Source: Natrarchaeobius oligotrophus
GTDB taxonomy: Archaea > Halobacteriota > Halobacteria > Halobacteriales > Natrialbaceae
Direction: 5' to 3'
Length of the DNA: 64,000 nucleotides
Assembly (NCBI RefSeq): GCF_003841465.1
Contig: NZ_REFZ01000002.1
Span: forward strand, 248,001-312,000
The position numbers were made by a program, and so were the translations under genes. Below the pieces are notes generated by a model, which had not been told where the DNA came from, searched no databases, and saw only the letters and a list, made by a program, of their open reading frames with translations. Positions 44,361 through 53,171 of the stretch are shown here, piece after piece (position 1 is the first letter of the stretch; each line of letters opens with the position of its first letter).

Positions 44361-45221
44361 ATGCCACGCCACGTTCTCGTTTCGATCGACGACTCCGAAC
44401 GGTCGTTCGCCGCCCTCGAGTACGCGCTCGCCTCGTTTCCGAACGCGTCGCTGACCGCGCTCACCGTGGTCGATCCGCGCGCCGACCGAGCCAGTTCGCC
44501 TGACGAACGCGAAGGGCCGACGGAGACGGACGTTCTCGACCGAGCGGTCGAACGAGCCGAAGACCACGGCCTCGACCTCCGGACGGAACGTCGGACCGGA
44601 ACGCCACGCGGCGAGATTCTTTCGGCTGCGGTCGGACTGGACGTCGACCACCTCGTGTTGGGCAGTCACGGCCAGTCGCCGGTTTCGCGGCCGTTTCTCG
44701 GTCGGGTCAGCGAGGCGGTGCTCCGCCGGTCGGCCGTCTCGACGACGATCGTTCCCGAACCCGCGTCCGCCGTTCGCGACCGCGAGTTACCCGGACGCGT
44801 GTTGATCGCCGTCGACGGCTCCGAGCAGTCCGACGCCGCCCTCGAGTACGCCCTCGAGACGCTCGGCGGGGGAACGCACACCGCGTTGCACGTGATCTCG
44901 CTTCCGTTCGACCGGTCCCACGTGGACGTTTCGGGAACGTACCTCGACAAGATCCTCACGGCGCACGAAGCGAGCGCCGACGTCGTCCTCGAGTCGGCGA
45001 GGGAGATGGCCGACGGCCGGGGAATCGACCTCGAGACGGAGAGGGCGTACGGATCGCCGGCGGCCGAAATCGTCGAGTACGCCGAGACGAACGGGTTCGA
45101 CCAGATCGTCATGGGGAGCCACGGGCGCTCGCTCGCCGCGCGGATGGTGACGGGAACCGAGGCGGAACGGGTGGCGCGACGGACGACACGTTCGGTGACG
45201 CTGGTTCGGGGACGGGCATAA
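44361..45221 (+). CDS. Tandem universal stress protein (two UspA domains), paralogue of 40568-41443
   Basis: A 286-residue protein with two UspA domains. The loops are GSHGQSPVSRPFLGR in domain 1 and GSHGRSLAARMVTGT in domain 2; both keep the glycine frame. Domain 2 begins VLIAVDGSEQSDAALE. Segments such as RDRELPG, ISLPFDRSHVDVSGTYLDKI and SLAAR recur in the paralogue at 40568-41443. The ATG giving MPRHVLVSIDDSE was selected as the first that starts at the domain. It is followed 149 bp later by two single-domain stress protein genes. Confidence 0.93.
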   Translation: MPRHVLVSIDDSERSFAALEYALASFPNASLTALTVVDPRADRASSPDEREGPTETDVLDRAVERAEDHGLDLRTERRTGTPRGEILSAAVGLDVDHLVLGSHGQSPVSRPFLGRVSEAVLRRSAVSTTIVPEPASAVRDRELPGRVLIAVDGSEQSDAALEYALETLGGGTHTALHVISLPFDRSHVDVSGTYLDKILTAHEASADVVLESAREMADGRGIDLETERAYGSPAAEIVEYAETNGFDQIVMGSHGRSLAARMVTGTEAERVARRTTRSVTLVRGRA

Positions 45222-45307
45222 CGAGCACACCGGCGGAGCGTCGGGTACGGTCCTCGATCGGATGCTTCCGGCCGTGTCCCGCATCCAGGGTCGACTCGAG
45301 ACGGGGT

Positions 45308-45370
45308 CGAACGTATCAGCGATCGCGGTGTAAGCTATTAGCGGCCGTTCGTGATACGTGCGGTCGACCG
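45308..45370. repeat. Promoter-region direct repeat, copy 1
   Basis: These 63 bp before the ATG at 45371 are closely similar to 45823-45885 before the ATG at 45886: both begin CGAACGTATCA, include AGCTATTA and end GTGATACG...GACCG just before the start. The distance from repeat start to ATG is identical. The AGCTATTA core is a TATA-like element 25-30 bp from the ATG, so the two genes probably share regulation. Confidence 0.75.
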
Positions 45371-45781
45371 ATGTACGACACGATTCTCGTCGCGACCGAC
45401 GGCAGTGCGGCCGCAAACCGAGCCACGGAGCACGCACTCGATCTCGCGTCGACGTTCGACGCCGAGCTGTACGCGATCTACGTCGTCGACACGCGCCGGT
45501 ACGGAGAGACGGTACTCACCGACGAGATCGACGCCGTCGAGGAACTCGAAGAACGCGGCCACGACGTCCTCGACGACCTCGTCGGGCGGGCGTCCGTCGA
45601 GGCGACGAGCGAGATTCGCCGCGGTCGCCCCCACGACGAGATCAGCGAGTGTGCCGACGAGGTCGACGCCGACCTGGTCGTCCTCGGGAACCGCGGTCTC
45701 GGCGGGGGGCCGGGAAGCGAGGTCGGAAGCACAGCCGAGCGCGTCGTGCGCTACCTCGATCGACCGGTGATCACGGCCTGA
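45371..45781 (+). CDS. Universal stress protein, single UspA domain
   Basis: A 136-residue UspA protein beginning MYDTILVATDGSAAANRATEHAL. The nucleotide loop is GNRGLGGGPGSEVGST, with the glycine frame intact but an unusually glycine-rich middle. It is a tandem duplicate of the next gene, including the upstream 63 bp. Confidence 0.93.
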   Translation: MYDTILVATDGSAAANRATEHALDLASTFDAELYAIYVVDTRRYGETVLTDEIDAVEELEERGHDVLDDLVGRASVEATSEIRRGRPHDEISECADEVDADLVVLGNRGLGGGPGSEVGSTAERVVRYLDRPVITA

Positions 45782-45822
45782 AGCGCGCCGATCACCTCGA
45801 GACCGGTACCCGGAGACGAAGG

Positions 45823-45885
45823 CGAACGTATCAACGGTCGTGGTGTGAGCTATTAACGGTCCCGCGTGATACGTCCCTCCGACCG
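45823..45885. repeat. Promoter-region direct repeat, copy 2
   Basis: Second copy of the 63-bp upstream element described at 45308. It differs by scattered substitutions, mostly around the middle and the end, but keeps the order CGAACGTATCA, AGCTATTA and GTGATACG. It precedes the paralogous stress protein gene. Confidence 0.75.
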
Positions 45886-46305
45886 ATGTACGACACGATT
45901 CTCGTTCCGACCGACGGAAGCGATCCGGCGAACCGGGCGGTCGAACACGCACTCGAGCTCGCGGATCGGTACGACGCCGACGTCCACGCGATGTACTGCG
46001 TCGAGACCCACCGGTACGGCGAGCCGGCGCTGAGCAGCGCGGAGATCGTCCTCACGAGACTCGAAGAGCAGGGGGCGGCGATGCTCGAGGAGCTCGGCGA
46101 GCGGGCGGACACCCAGGGAATCGAGTGCACCTGGAACGTCTGTCACGGGCGGCCGTGGGAGGAGCTCCTCGAGAAGGCGGACGACCTCGACGCCGACCTG
46201 ATCGTCATCGGGTTCCAGGGCCAGAGTCACCGACGACCGGGGAAGATCGGAAGCGTCGCGGAACGGGTCGTCCGATCGGCCGATCGACCGGTGTTGACGG
46301 CCTGA
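45886..46305 (+). CDS. Universal stress protein, single UspA domain
   Basis: A 139-residue UspA protein beginning MYDTILVPTDGSDPANRAVEHAL, with the loop GFQGQSHRRPGKIGSV. The glycine frame is intact, though the loop composition is unusual (Gln, His, Pro). It is the paralogue of the preceding gene, produced by a tandem duplication that included the promoter. Confidence 0.93.
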   Translation: MYDTILVPTDGSDPANRAVEHALELADRYDADVHAMYCVETHRYGEPALSSAEIVLTRLEEQGAAMLEELGERADTQGIECTWNVCHGRPWEELLEKADDLDADLIVIGFQGQSHRRPGKIGSVAERVVRSADRPVLTA

Positions 46306-46558
46306 CCGGACTCGAGGCGATGACGACCACACGCCGAGGCCACGACGTTCCCCGTCCCGGTCGGCGGTTCGACGCTCGCGCAAGCGGCGCTCGACGACGT
46401 CGGTCGAGATGAGCTGATCCGCGTCGGGTGAGACGCCTGTGGTATCGGGAGTTCGTACAGGTCGGTGAACGGCGACAGCGTCTCCGGGGTCAGGGTGACG
46501 AACGTCGTCTCTGTCGTCGCGTGGACGGATCGCACCTGACGTGATGCTCACACCGCGG

Positions 46559-46909
46559 TCAGGTTCGATCCGCGCGTGCCTCGACGAGCGCCAGCAACTC
46601 CGACACCAGATCGCACCGGTAGTAGCGGACCGCGTCGCTCTGTTCGTCGTGCTCGAGGAGGCCCAGGTCGGCCAGCACCGGACAGTGGACGTGAACGAAC
46701 TCGCGTCGCCAGTCCGCTGCGGTGAGTCGGTCGTCACGTCCGGCGAGAATCGCGACCAGCCGCTCGCGACGGATCCAGCCGTGATCGCGCGCCTCGAGGA
46801 CCGAAACGAGCAGCCGCCTGCGGCCGTCGGCCAGGGCGCGAAGCAGCTCGTCCACCTCGCAGGTCGCCCGGGAGAGTCCGTCGTCGTCCACGATCGAGCA
46901 CTCGGTCAT
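46559..46909 (-). CDS. Small winged-helix domain protein (haloarchaeal DUF7344 type)
   Basis: A 116-residue protein. The core VDELLRALADGRRRLLVSVLEARDHG and the later REFVHVHCPVLADLGLLEHDEQSDAVRYYRC match haloarchaeal winged-helix DNA-binding proteins related to DUF7344. The terminal helix DLVSELLALVEA completes the fold. It probably binds DNA as a regulator. It has no partner on its strand nearby; the Sco/TauE operon begins 157 bp away and could be a target. Confidence 0.78.
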   Translation of the reverse strand: MTECSIVDDDGLSRATCEVDELLRALADGRRRLLVSVLEARDHGWIRRERLVAILAGRDDRLTAADWRREFVHVHCPVLADLGLLEHDEQSDAVRYYRCDLVSELLALVEARADRT

Positions 46910-47065
46910 GGATGGATGCAGTTCCAGCCTGGCGGTCCACCGTAAAGTATCGACCCCGTATTCCCACGGCCCGACATATTTTGGATTTGCAGTACGTCTG
47001 CGAAACGAACCGATCGGGAAAGATCGAGACCGGGGCTGGGGATGCAGTATCGTCGAACGAAACGG

Positions 47066-47920
47066 CTACAGCGGCTGGAAGTGAGGGATGGGAATCGGCG
47101 GCAGGGGAACGCCGAGCATCGCGAGTCCGTGCTGGATCGGAACGTACCCGAGAACCACGAACGCGAGCCCGAGGACGCGGTGAAGACCGGCCCTGGTCTC
47201 GGGTCCCAGCGACTGAACGAGCGTCCCGTACAGAAACAGCGACGGGATCGTTCCAGCACCGAGGACGGCGAGCGCGACGAATCCCTCGAGCGGCGAACCA
47301 CGGACGAAGGCGTACAGAAACGCAGGGTACAAAATCGAACAGGGAAGCAGCCCGTGTGCGCCGCCCAGCCCCACGATACGGTAATCGCCGACCCAGTCGT
47401 CGACGTTGTCGAGCAGCCACCGCTGGAGGCGACCGACGAGTGCGCCGACGAGCGGGACGCGAACGGCGGTGCCCACGCCTCGGTGCCCGACGAGATAGCG
47501 CACACCCATCGCGACGATGAGCGATCCTACCAGGACGCCGGAAATCGCGTGGACGTCGGTCACGACCGCCGAAACCGCCCGGGGAGTGACGAACACGAGC
47601 GTCCCCGCGAGTCCGAACAGACCGCCGAGAATCGCGTAACTGACTGTCCGCCCGAGGTTGAACAGCGCGTGCTGGCGAACCATACCGACGGTCACCTCCG
47701 CCCGCTCGGACGGCCCGGCGCGTCGGGCCCGGAGTCGATCCGAGTACGTCGTCACGAGCGGTCCACACATTCCCAGGCAGTGCGCACCGCCGAGTACTCC
47801 GATCAGTCCGAACACGACGAGACTCACCGGTTCGACGGCCGTCGGATCGAGCGTCAGATCGTAGCACTGCTGTTGGAGGACGACAGACGGACGGCGAGCC
47901 ACACCGACGTATACGCCCAT
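47066..47920 (-). CDS. Sulfite exporter TauE/SafE-type (DsbD-like) membrane protein
   Basis: A 284-residue membrane protein with about six helices in two repeats. The first repeat has VLGGAHCLGMCGPL, and the second GLGGAHGLLPCSILYPAFLYAF. Two cysteines in the first repeat (CLGMC) and one in the second suggest thiol/metal chemistry. Proteins of this type accompany cytochrome oxidase biogenesis genes in bacteria. It starts two bases after the stop codon of the Sco gene, so they form an operon; the pair may manage copper for the CuA site of the oxidase or NosZ. Confidence 0.85.
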   Translation of the reverse strand: MGVYVGVARRPSVVLQQQCYDLTLDPTAVEPVSLVVFGLIGVLGGAHCLGMCGPLVTTYSDRLRARRAGPSERAEVTVGMVRQHALFNLGRTVSYAILGGLFGLAGTLVFVTPRAVSAVVTDVHAISGVLVGSLIVAMGVRYLVGHRGVGTAVRVPLVGALVGRLQRWLLDNVDDWVGDYRIVGLGGAHGLLPCSILYPAFLYAFVRGSPLEGFVALAVLGAGTIPSLFLYGTLVQSLGPETRAGLHRVLGLAFVVLGYVPIQHGLAMLGVPLPPIPIPHFQPL

Positions 47921-47922
47921 CG

Positions 47923-48591
47923 TCACCAGAGATCGTCCACGGTTTCGAGGTCGGCTGTGAGACGGTCCGTCTCCGGGTCTTCGCCGCGATAGCTCCGTTC
48001 GACGTAGCCGTCCGGATTGACCAGGAACGTGACGGTGACGTGATGGAAGTCGTAGTCGCCACCGCCGAGGTCCTCGCGTTCGAACGGGACGCCGAGGCGT
48101 TCGTCGACGATCTCGACGGCTTCGTCGGCGTTCGCCGGTCGGAGATAGTGCCAGTTCGTCGCCTCGAGGTCGACGTTCATCATCTCCGCGTGCTCCCGTA
48201 GCGCCTCGGCAGTGTCCCGTTCCGGGTCGAACGTGATCGCCAGAAAGCGAACGTCGTCGATACCCATCTCGAGGCTGTTCGCCTGGACCGTCGACAGTGC
48301 GTTCATCAGCGGAATACACTCGGTAGGGCAGCTCGCGAAAAACGCCGTCGAGAGGTGGCAATCGTCGAGTTCGTCGACGGCAACGGTCGTCTCGGCGAGC
48401 GAGTCTGACAGTTCGAACGCCGGGAACTGATCGGCGTACGTCGGGTAGGAGGGATCTCCCTGCGCCTCGTCAGCCGGCGGCTCGAGTACGACGTGATCGG
48501 GGGAATCGTCCGCGATCAATCCGGTTAGACAGCCGGCGATCGTCGTGAGTCCGGCCGTTGCTCCAGCGCCGAGAATGCGGCGTCGGTTCAT
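47923..48591 (-). CDS. SCO1/SenC-family copper protein (CuA assembly)
   Basis: A 222-residue lipoprotein of the thioredoxin fold. The N-terminus has twin arginines (NRRRILGAG) and a lipobox (IAGC). The copper site is the CxxxC in FFASCPTECIPLM (about residues 87-91), and the third ligand is a histidine in DFHHVTVTFLVNP (about residue 180). Sco proteins deliver copper to, or reduce, the CuA site of terminal oxidases. The ATG giving MNRRRILGAG was chosen. It is divergent from a NosL gene, with 147 bp between them. Confidence 0.92.
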   Translation of the reverse strand: MNRRRILGAGATAGLTTIAGCLTGLIADDSPDHVVLEPPADEAQGDPSYPTYADQFPAFELSDSLAETTVAVDELDDCHLSTAFFASCPTECIPLMNALSTVQANSLEMGIDDVRFLAITFDPERDTAEALREHAEMMNVDLEATNWHYLRPANADEAVEIVDERLGVPFEREDLGGGDYDFHHVTVTFLVNPDGYVERSYRGEDPETDRLTADLETVDDLW

Positions 48592-48738
48592 CGTGAGGCG
48601 GTTGGAACGCAACGGCCAAGTAGCATCTGGTTAAAACGTCGAAATCGAGACGTAGACGCGGTCAAAACGAATATCGGGCCGAAACGATTCGGCGATCGTA
48701 CCAGACGAGACTTACTAGTGCGGTACCGATTACTCGGT

Positions 48739-49323
48739 ATGGACCCGAATCCACGTGGTGGGAACGAACGCACGCGACGGTCGCTGCTCGTTGGCGCGGC
48801 GGCCGTCGGGATCGGAGCGATTGCGGGCTGTCTGGGCGACGACGACGCCCCCGACCCGATCACCATCGCGGACGACCAGGCCTGTGACAACTGCACGATG
48901 GGAATCGGTCAGCATCCGGGTCCAGTCGGACAGGCCCACTACGAGGACGCCGACGAGGTCGTCGGCGAAGATCGACCGGCGCAGTTCTGTAGCTCGCTGT
49001 GTACGTACGCGTTCACATTCGAGCGGGCAAACGAGGGAACCGACCCACAGGTCACGTACATCACGGACTACTCGAGCGTGGACTTCGAGATTACGACCGA
49101 CGACGGGGAATTCGAGATCAGCAACCACCTGGACGGGGAGACGTTCGCGCCACCGTCCGACCTCACGCTGATCGCCGACAGCGAGGTGCTGGGTGCGATG
49201 GGACGGTCGATGGTCGGGTTCTCCGACGGAGACGATGCCGACGATTTCCGCGCGGAGTACGGCGGTGAGGAGTACGCACACGAGGACGTGACGATGGAAC
49301 TCGTGATGTCGTTGATGTCGTAA
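48739..49323 (+). CDS. nosL: NosL-type copper lipoprotein, second copy
   Basis: A 194-residue protein. It has twin arginines (RTRRSLLVG), a hydrophobic segment and a lipobox (IAGC), then a NosL domain. The copper motif is DNCTMGI (ACDNCTM), followed by an additional cysteine pair in FCSSLCTYAF. The later half (TDYSSVDFEI ... GRSMVGFSDGDDADDFRAEYGG) matches NosL. It differs from the operon copy by the second cysteine pair. With the divergently placed NosD, NosF and NosY genes it forms a second copper-delivery set. Confidence 0.9.
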   Translation: MDPNPRGGNERTRRSLLVGAAAVGIGAIAGCLGDDDAPDPITIADDQACDNCTMGIGQHPGPVGQAHYEDADEVVGEDRPAQFCSSLCTYAFTFERANEGTDPQVTYITDYSSVDFEITTDDGEFEISNHLDGETFAPPSDLTLIADSEVLGAMGRSMVGFSDGDDADDFRAEYGGEEYAHEDVTMELVMSLMS

Positions 49324-49531
49324 ACTCCCCCTCCTTCCCCTCGGCGAATGCGCGTCTCGGGCCTTTCGGGCGGGGGTCGCTTCGATTTGTGCCGACGGAT
49401 GCGAGAGCGTACGATCGATCACCCGAGACGGTCAGGTAGTACGATACACCAGTGAGACCGCAGGCGGATCGCGGTCGTGCCGGTACCGACGGCCCTCGGA
49501 CCGTACGAGTCACCGCTCGACAGTCCAGACC

Positions 49532-50392
49532 TTATCGGCCGACGGCCCAGACGGCGACCGCGAGCGAGGCGACGGTCCAGATCACCAGGCCAACTAGGCT
49601 CGCTACCGGCGAGGCGACGCGGGGGCCGGTTCCCGACGCCACGATCACCGTCGTCTCGAGGACGAGTCCGCGGTAGGCGCTGAGGGGACTCGCCGCCAGC
49701 GTGTAAAGCAGGTCCGCGTCGCCGACGATTCCCTCGGCCAGCCCGTAGACGATCGCGAGGTCGAAGCCGACGAGCAACGCGACGAGCGCGACGACGGAGA
49801 GCCCCAGTGCACTCCTGGTCACGCTGACGACCGCCGAGATCGCGACGGCGACCGCGAGCACGGCGAGCCCGAAGAGGACGGTCAACACGAGAAACCGTGC
49901 GAACAGGATCGGCGAGTCCGCCCCCGAGTGACTGGCGTAGACGCGGACCGGGTCGTCGCCGCCGACGGCGATCGCGATGGCGGCGATCGCGAGCGCGACC
50001 GCGATCGTCACGGCGAGACCGATCGCCCGCCCCGCGTACACGCCGAGCACCAGTTCTCGCGCCGAGACGGGGTACGTCTCGAGAACGTCGAGTTCGCCCC
50101 GTTGTTGGTCGCCGAGGATCGCTCGGTAGCCGAACGCGATCGCGACGATCGGGACGAGCAACTCGAGCGGCGTCAGGAGGTCGACGATCGAGGGGAGATA
50201 TCCCGCGGTGAACCCGTCGCCGATCCAGGTGATGCCGACGACGACCGCGGTCAACGTCGCGGCGAGCAGGAGAAGCGAGCGGGCGCGGACCACCGTCCGG
50301 ACCTCGCGGACGACGACCGCCTCGAACAGTCGACGGCGCGTCGGGGGGGCTCGGCTGCGGCCGCTCCCGGTCGACGGACTCGAGTCGCTCAC
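49532..50392 (-). CDS. nosY: ABC transporter permease, NosY-like, second copy
   Basis: A 286-residue membrane protein of the ABC-2 type with about six helices. The region after helix 2, DQQRGELDVLETYPVSARELVLGVYAGRAIGL, is the counterpart of the NosY motif in the nos operon copy. A cytoplasmic N-terminus of about 30 residues precedes helix 1. The gene overlaps the ATPase gene by 4 bp, so the two are co-translated. It should move copper-related material with NosF and NosD. Confidence 0.87.
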   Translation of the reverse strand: MSDSSPSTGSGRSRAPPTRRRLFEAVVVREVRTVVRARSLLLLAATLTAVVVGITWIGDGFTAGYLPSIVDLLTPLELLVPIVAIAFGYRAILGDQQRGELDVLETYPVSARELVLGVYAGRAIGLAVTIAVALAIAAIAIAVGGDDPVRVYASHSGADSPILFARFLVLTVLFGLAVLAVAVAISAVVSVTRSALGLSVVALVALLVGFDLAIVYGLAEGIVGDADLLYTLAASPLSAYRGLVLETTVIVASGTGPRVASPVASLVGLVIWTVASLAVAVWAVGR

Positions 50393-51144
50393 GTCGTCAC
50401 CCCCTGGACGCGAACGGTTCGAGTGTCGCCGCTGATGGCCTCCTCGTATACCGCTCGAAGCGAGTCCAGTTCGAGGCGGTTGCGGACGTCAACGGGATCG
50501 CCCCGATCGACGATCGCACCGTCGTCGAGTATCGCGACCTCGTGGGCGTGACGCTCGAGGAGTTCCAGGTCGTGCGAGCTGAGGACGACCGCGGTCCCCG
50601 TCCCGGCCAGCTCCGTCGCGATCTCGAACACGTGCGTGCTCATTCCGGGATCGAGTCCGCTCGCAGGCTCGTCGAGGACGACGACGGGCGGATCGCCGAT
50701 GGTCGCCTGAGCGATACCGACCAGGCGCGTCATCCCTCCGGAGAGAGCGTCCACCGGCCGATCGGCGGCGTCAGCGAGACCGACGCGCTCGAGGTGCTCG
50801 ATCGGGGCCTCGTCGTCGTCACCGACGAGCGACCCGTAGAACCGGAGCGTCTCGCGGACGGTAAATCCGGGACGAAACGCCGGCTGCTGGGGAAGGTAGC
50901 CGATCCGTCGCGTCGCGTCGGGCCCTCGGTAGGTGACGGAGCCGCCGGTCGGCTCGAGGAGGCCAGCCAGCACCCGCAGCAGCGTCGTCTTTCCCGAGCC
51001 GTTCGGGCCGATCAGCGCGGTCACCGCGTCGGCGCGGATCGGGAGCGTGACTCCCTCGAGAACGGAGATCGATCCGTACTCGCGGTCGACGTTCTGTGCG
51101 TGCAGTATCGGTTCGGTCGCCGGTGGTGTCTGACGTTCGCTCAT
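50389..51144 (-). CDS. nosF: ABC transporter ATPase, NosF-like, second copy
   Basis: A 251-residue ABC ATPase. Walker A is GPNGSGKT at residues 46-53, the signature is LSGGMTRL, Walker B is VVVLDEPASGLDPG, and the switch histidine is in LSSHDLELLE. It is shorter than the operon NosF because it lacks the 70-residue C-terminal extension. The start is the ATG giving MSERQTPPAT, which overlaps the NosD-like stop by 4 bp. It should energise the second NosFY transporter. Confidence 0.9.
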   Translation of the reverse strand: MSERQTPPATEPILHAQNVDREYGSISVLEGVTLPIRADAVTALIGPNGSGKTTLLRVLAGLLEPTGGSVTYRGPDATRRIGYLPQQPAFRPGFTVRETLRFYGSLVGDDDEAPIEHLERVGLADAADRPVDALSGGMTRLVGIAQATIGDPPVVVLDEPASGLDPGMSTHVFEIATELAGTGTAVVLSSHDLELLERHAHEVAILDDGAIVDRGDPVDVRNRLELDSLRAVYEEAISGDTRTVRVQGVTT

Positions 51145-53078
51145 GGTGATGGTCCCCGCTCGATCCGTTCGCACGACCAGGCCCGATCGGCCCACGGCGT
51201 CTCCGCGAGCAGGTCCGGTTCGTTCGGCTCGCACGTCGGCGCGAGGTCGACGACGCTGCCGGTCCGCATCCCCGGAACGGTGCCCTGGAGTCCGGAGATC
51301 GCATCCAGCGCCGGCGAACGGGCCAGCGTCTCCGCACCGTCGGTTCGGTGGAGCTGCCGGTCGACCGGTGCCGTCGGCGAGTACGGACCGTCGACAGTCC
51401 GGTCGCCGGTGATGCTGCTCGCCCCCTGCCAGTAGTTACCCGTGCCGTCGTGGGTCCAGACGCGAAGCGGTCCGGTCCCAGCGTCGGCGTGAACGTCGTT
51501 CTCGACGAAGTCGTTCTCGAGAACCTGGTTCGTCGGCAACATCGCGCGAACCTGGGCACCGATCTCGTTGCCGGCGACGACGTTGCCTTCGTAACGCGAT
51601 CCCGTCGCGTCGATCCGGAGGCCGACCCGGTTGTCGACGAGGAGATTGTCCGCGACGTACGAGTCGCTGCCGTCGGGAAAGAGCCCGTACTCCGCCCCGC
51701 GGATCTCGTTGTCCACGATCGCGTTGCGCTCGGGACCGGTCATGACGTAAATCCCCGTGCTCGACTGATTCTCGAGGCGGTTGCTCGCGAGCAACGCGTC
51801 GGACGTGTGCATCAGGTGGACGCCGAGTCGGTTCCCCTCGAGCGTCGAGTTGCGGACGACAAGCCCCGTCGAACGGTGGGAGTAGACCCCGTCTCTGCCG
51901 TCGGAGATCGTCGCGTTTTCGACGACGGTCGGCGAGTGAAACGCGAGAACGCCGGCGTGTCCGTCCTCCCAGCGCTCGGGGCTGTCGACGGTAACGTCGC
52001 GGACGACGGAGTTCTCGCTTCGACGGAGGACGACACCGGTGACCTCCGAGTCGACCGAGACGTCCTCGATCAGCGATTCGTTCGCCGTGTGCAGGCCGAT
52101 CGCGGCGTCGCTGCCGGCGTAGTTCCGCTCGAAGGTGTCGTCCCACTCGCCGTCGTGTTCGTCGCCGGGAAGTTCGCCATCGCCCTGTCGCTGCGACCCC
52201 GAACCGGCGACGGCGAGGCCGACGGCGGCGGTTCGATTCGCCGTCGCGGTGATCACCGTCCCGTTCCCGTCGCCCCGAATCGTGGCGTCGTCCTCGCCGC
52301 GTAGCGTGATCGACCGGTCGACCTCGAGCGTCTCGTTGTACGTTCCCTCGGGAACGAGCACGGTCGTGTTCTCGGGTGCGCTGTCGATCGCCTCCTGTAC
52401 CGTGGCGGCGTCTTCGCCGACGACCGTCGAGACCGGCCGATCGGCCAGCGCGGAGACGGCCTCGATCCGTTCGTCGGCGTTCTGATGCTGCTGATCGACG
52501 CGATCGCGAACGACGGTCGCATCGTCCATCTCGACGTCCCGATCCAGGAGTTGCTCCCACGCGACGACCGACCCGCCGTGGGAGTCGACGAACGCCGTCG
52601 CGTCGTCGCGGTCCGCAAAGGGGACGATCGTCTGCCCGCTCGGCGTCGTCGCCTCGCTCCCGACCGCGAACCACGCGGATTCTGCGTCGGTCCACGCCGG
52701 CTCCCGATCGGCCGTCGGGTGACCGTCGGCCGACAGTTCGACGTCGACGCTCGAGTAATCGCTCACGTAGACGGTTCGCGGGTGGCCGAACCGGTCCGTG
52801 TGGCCGGCCTCCCGAAACGAGGCGACGAACATCTCGACGCCGTAGTAGCCGACGACGTACTCGTACTGTGAGTAAAACACCTGCGCTCTCGGGAGCCGAA
52901 CGTCGTCCTCGAGTCCGTACTCGTCTTCGAGCGCGAGCCCCATCGACACGGTGTCGTCGAAAAGCACCGGATCGGGATCTGCCGTCCCGCCGTCGACGAC
53001 GAAGACGCCGACGGCGACGACGGCGATCGCGACGAGTATCGCGACGACGAGCAGACGGATTCGCTGGCGCTCGATCAC
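51141..53078 (-). CDS. nosD: NosD-like b-helix protein with an N-terminal NosL-like domain (fusion)
   Basis: A 645-residue protein. A signal/anchor helix covers about residues 8-28. Residues about 35-195 resemble the second half of NosL: MFVASFREAGHTDRFGHP, TVYVSDYSSVDVEL, GSEATTPSGQTIVPFADRDD and ATAFVDSHGGSVV. The cysteine metal motif of NosL is absent from this part. From about residue 215 the NosD repeat region begins (VQEAIDSAPENTTVLVPEG) with many N/G-rich rungs, and ends with the NYWQG motif. The extra domain makes it about 180 residues longer than the operon NosD. It probably binds copper or docks with NosL during cofactor assembly. Confidence 0.88.
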   Translation of the reverse strand: MIERQRIRLLVVAILVAIAVVAVGVFVVDGGTADPDPVLFDDTVSMGLALEDEYGLEDDVRLPRAQVFYSQYEYVVGYYGVEMFVASFREAGHTDRFGHPRTVYVSDYSSVDVELSADGHPTADREPAWTDAESAWFAVGSEATTPSGQTIVPFADRDDATAFVDSHGGSVVAWEQLLDRDVEMDDATVVRDRVDQQHQNADERIEAVSALADRPVSTVVGEDAATVQEAIDSAPENTTVLVPEGTYNETLEVDRSITLRGEDDATIRGDGNGTVITATANRTAAVGLAVAGSGSQRQGDGELPGDEHDGEWDDTFERNYAGSDAAIGLHTANESLIEDVSVDSEVTGVVLRRSENSVVRDVTVDSPERWEDGHAGVLAFHSPTVVENATISDGRDGVYSHRSTGLVVRNSTLEGNRLGVHLMHTSDALLASNRLENQSSTGIYVMTGPERNAIVDNEIRGAEYGLFPDGSDSYVADNLLVDNRVGLRIDATGSRYEGNVVAGNEIGAQVRAMLPTNQVLENDFVENDVHADAGTGPLRVWTHDGTGNYWQGASSITGDRTVDGPYSPTAPVDRQLHRTDGAETLARSPALDAISGLQGTVPGMRTGSVVDLAPTCEPNEPDLLAETPWADRAWSCERIERGPSP

Positions 53079-53171
53079 GGTCGATTTTGGGACGGGAGCT
53101 ATCTATACCGTCTGGTCCGACGCTCGAAAGTCGGCCGTTAGGACTTGGTCCGTCCCCTCCGATCGTCGAGT

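Noticed and set aside
46306-46558. Possible small gene or gene remnant in the 250-bp gap after the tandem stress genes
   Set aside because: The minus-strand peptide (RSVHATTETTF...) has no recognised family and the frame overlaps the stress gene end.
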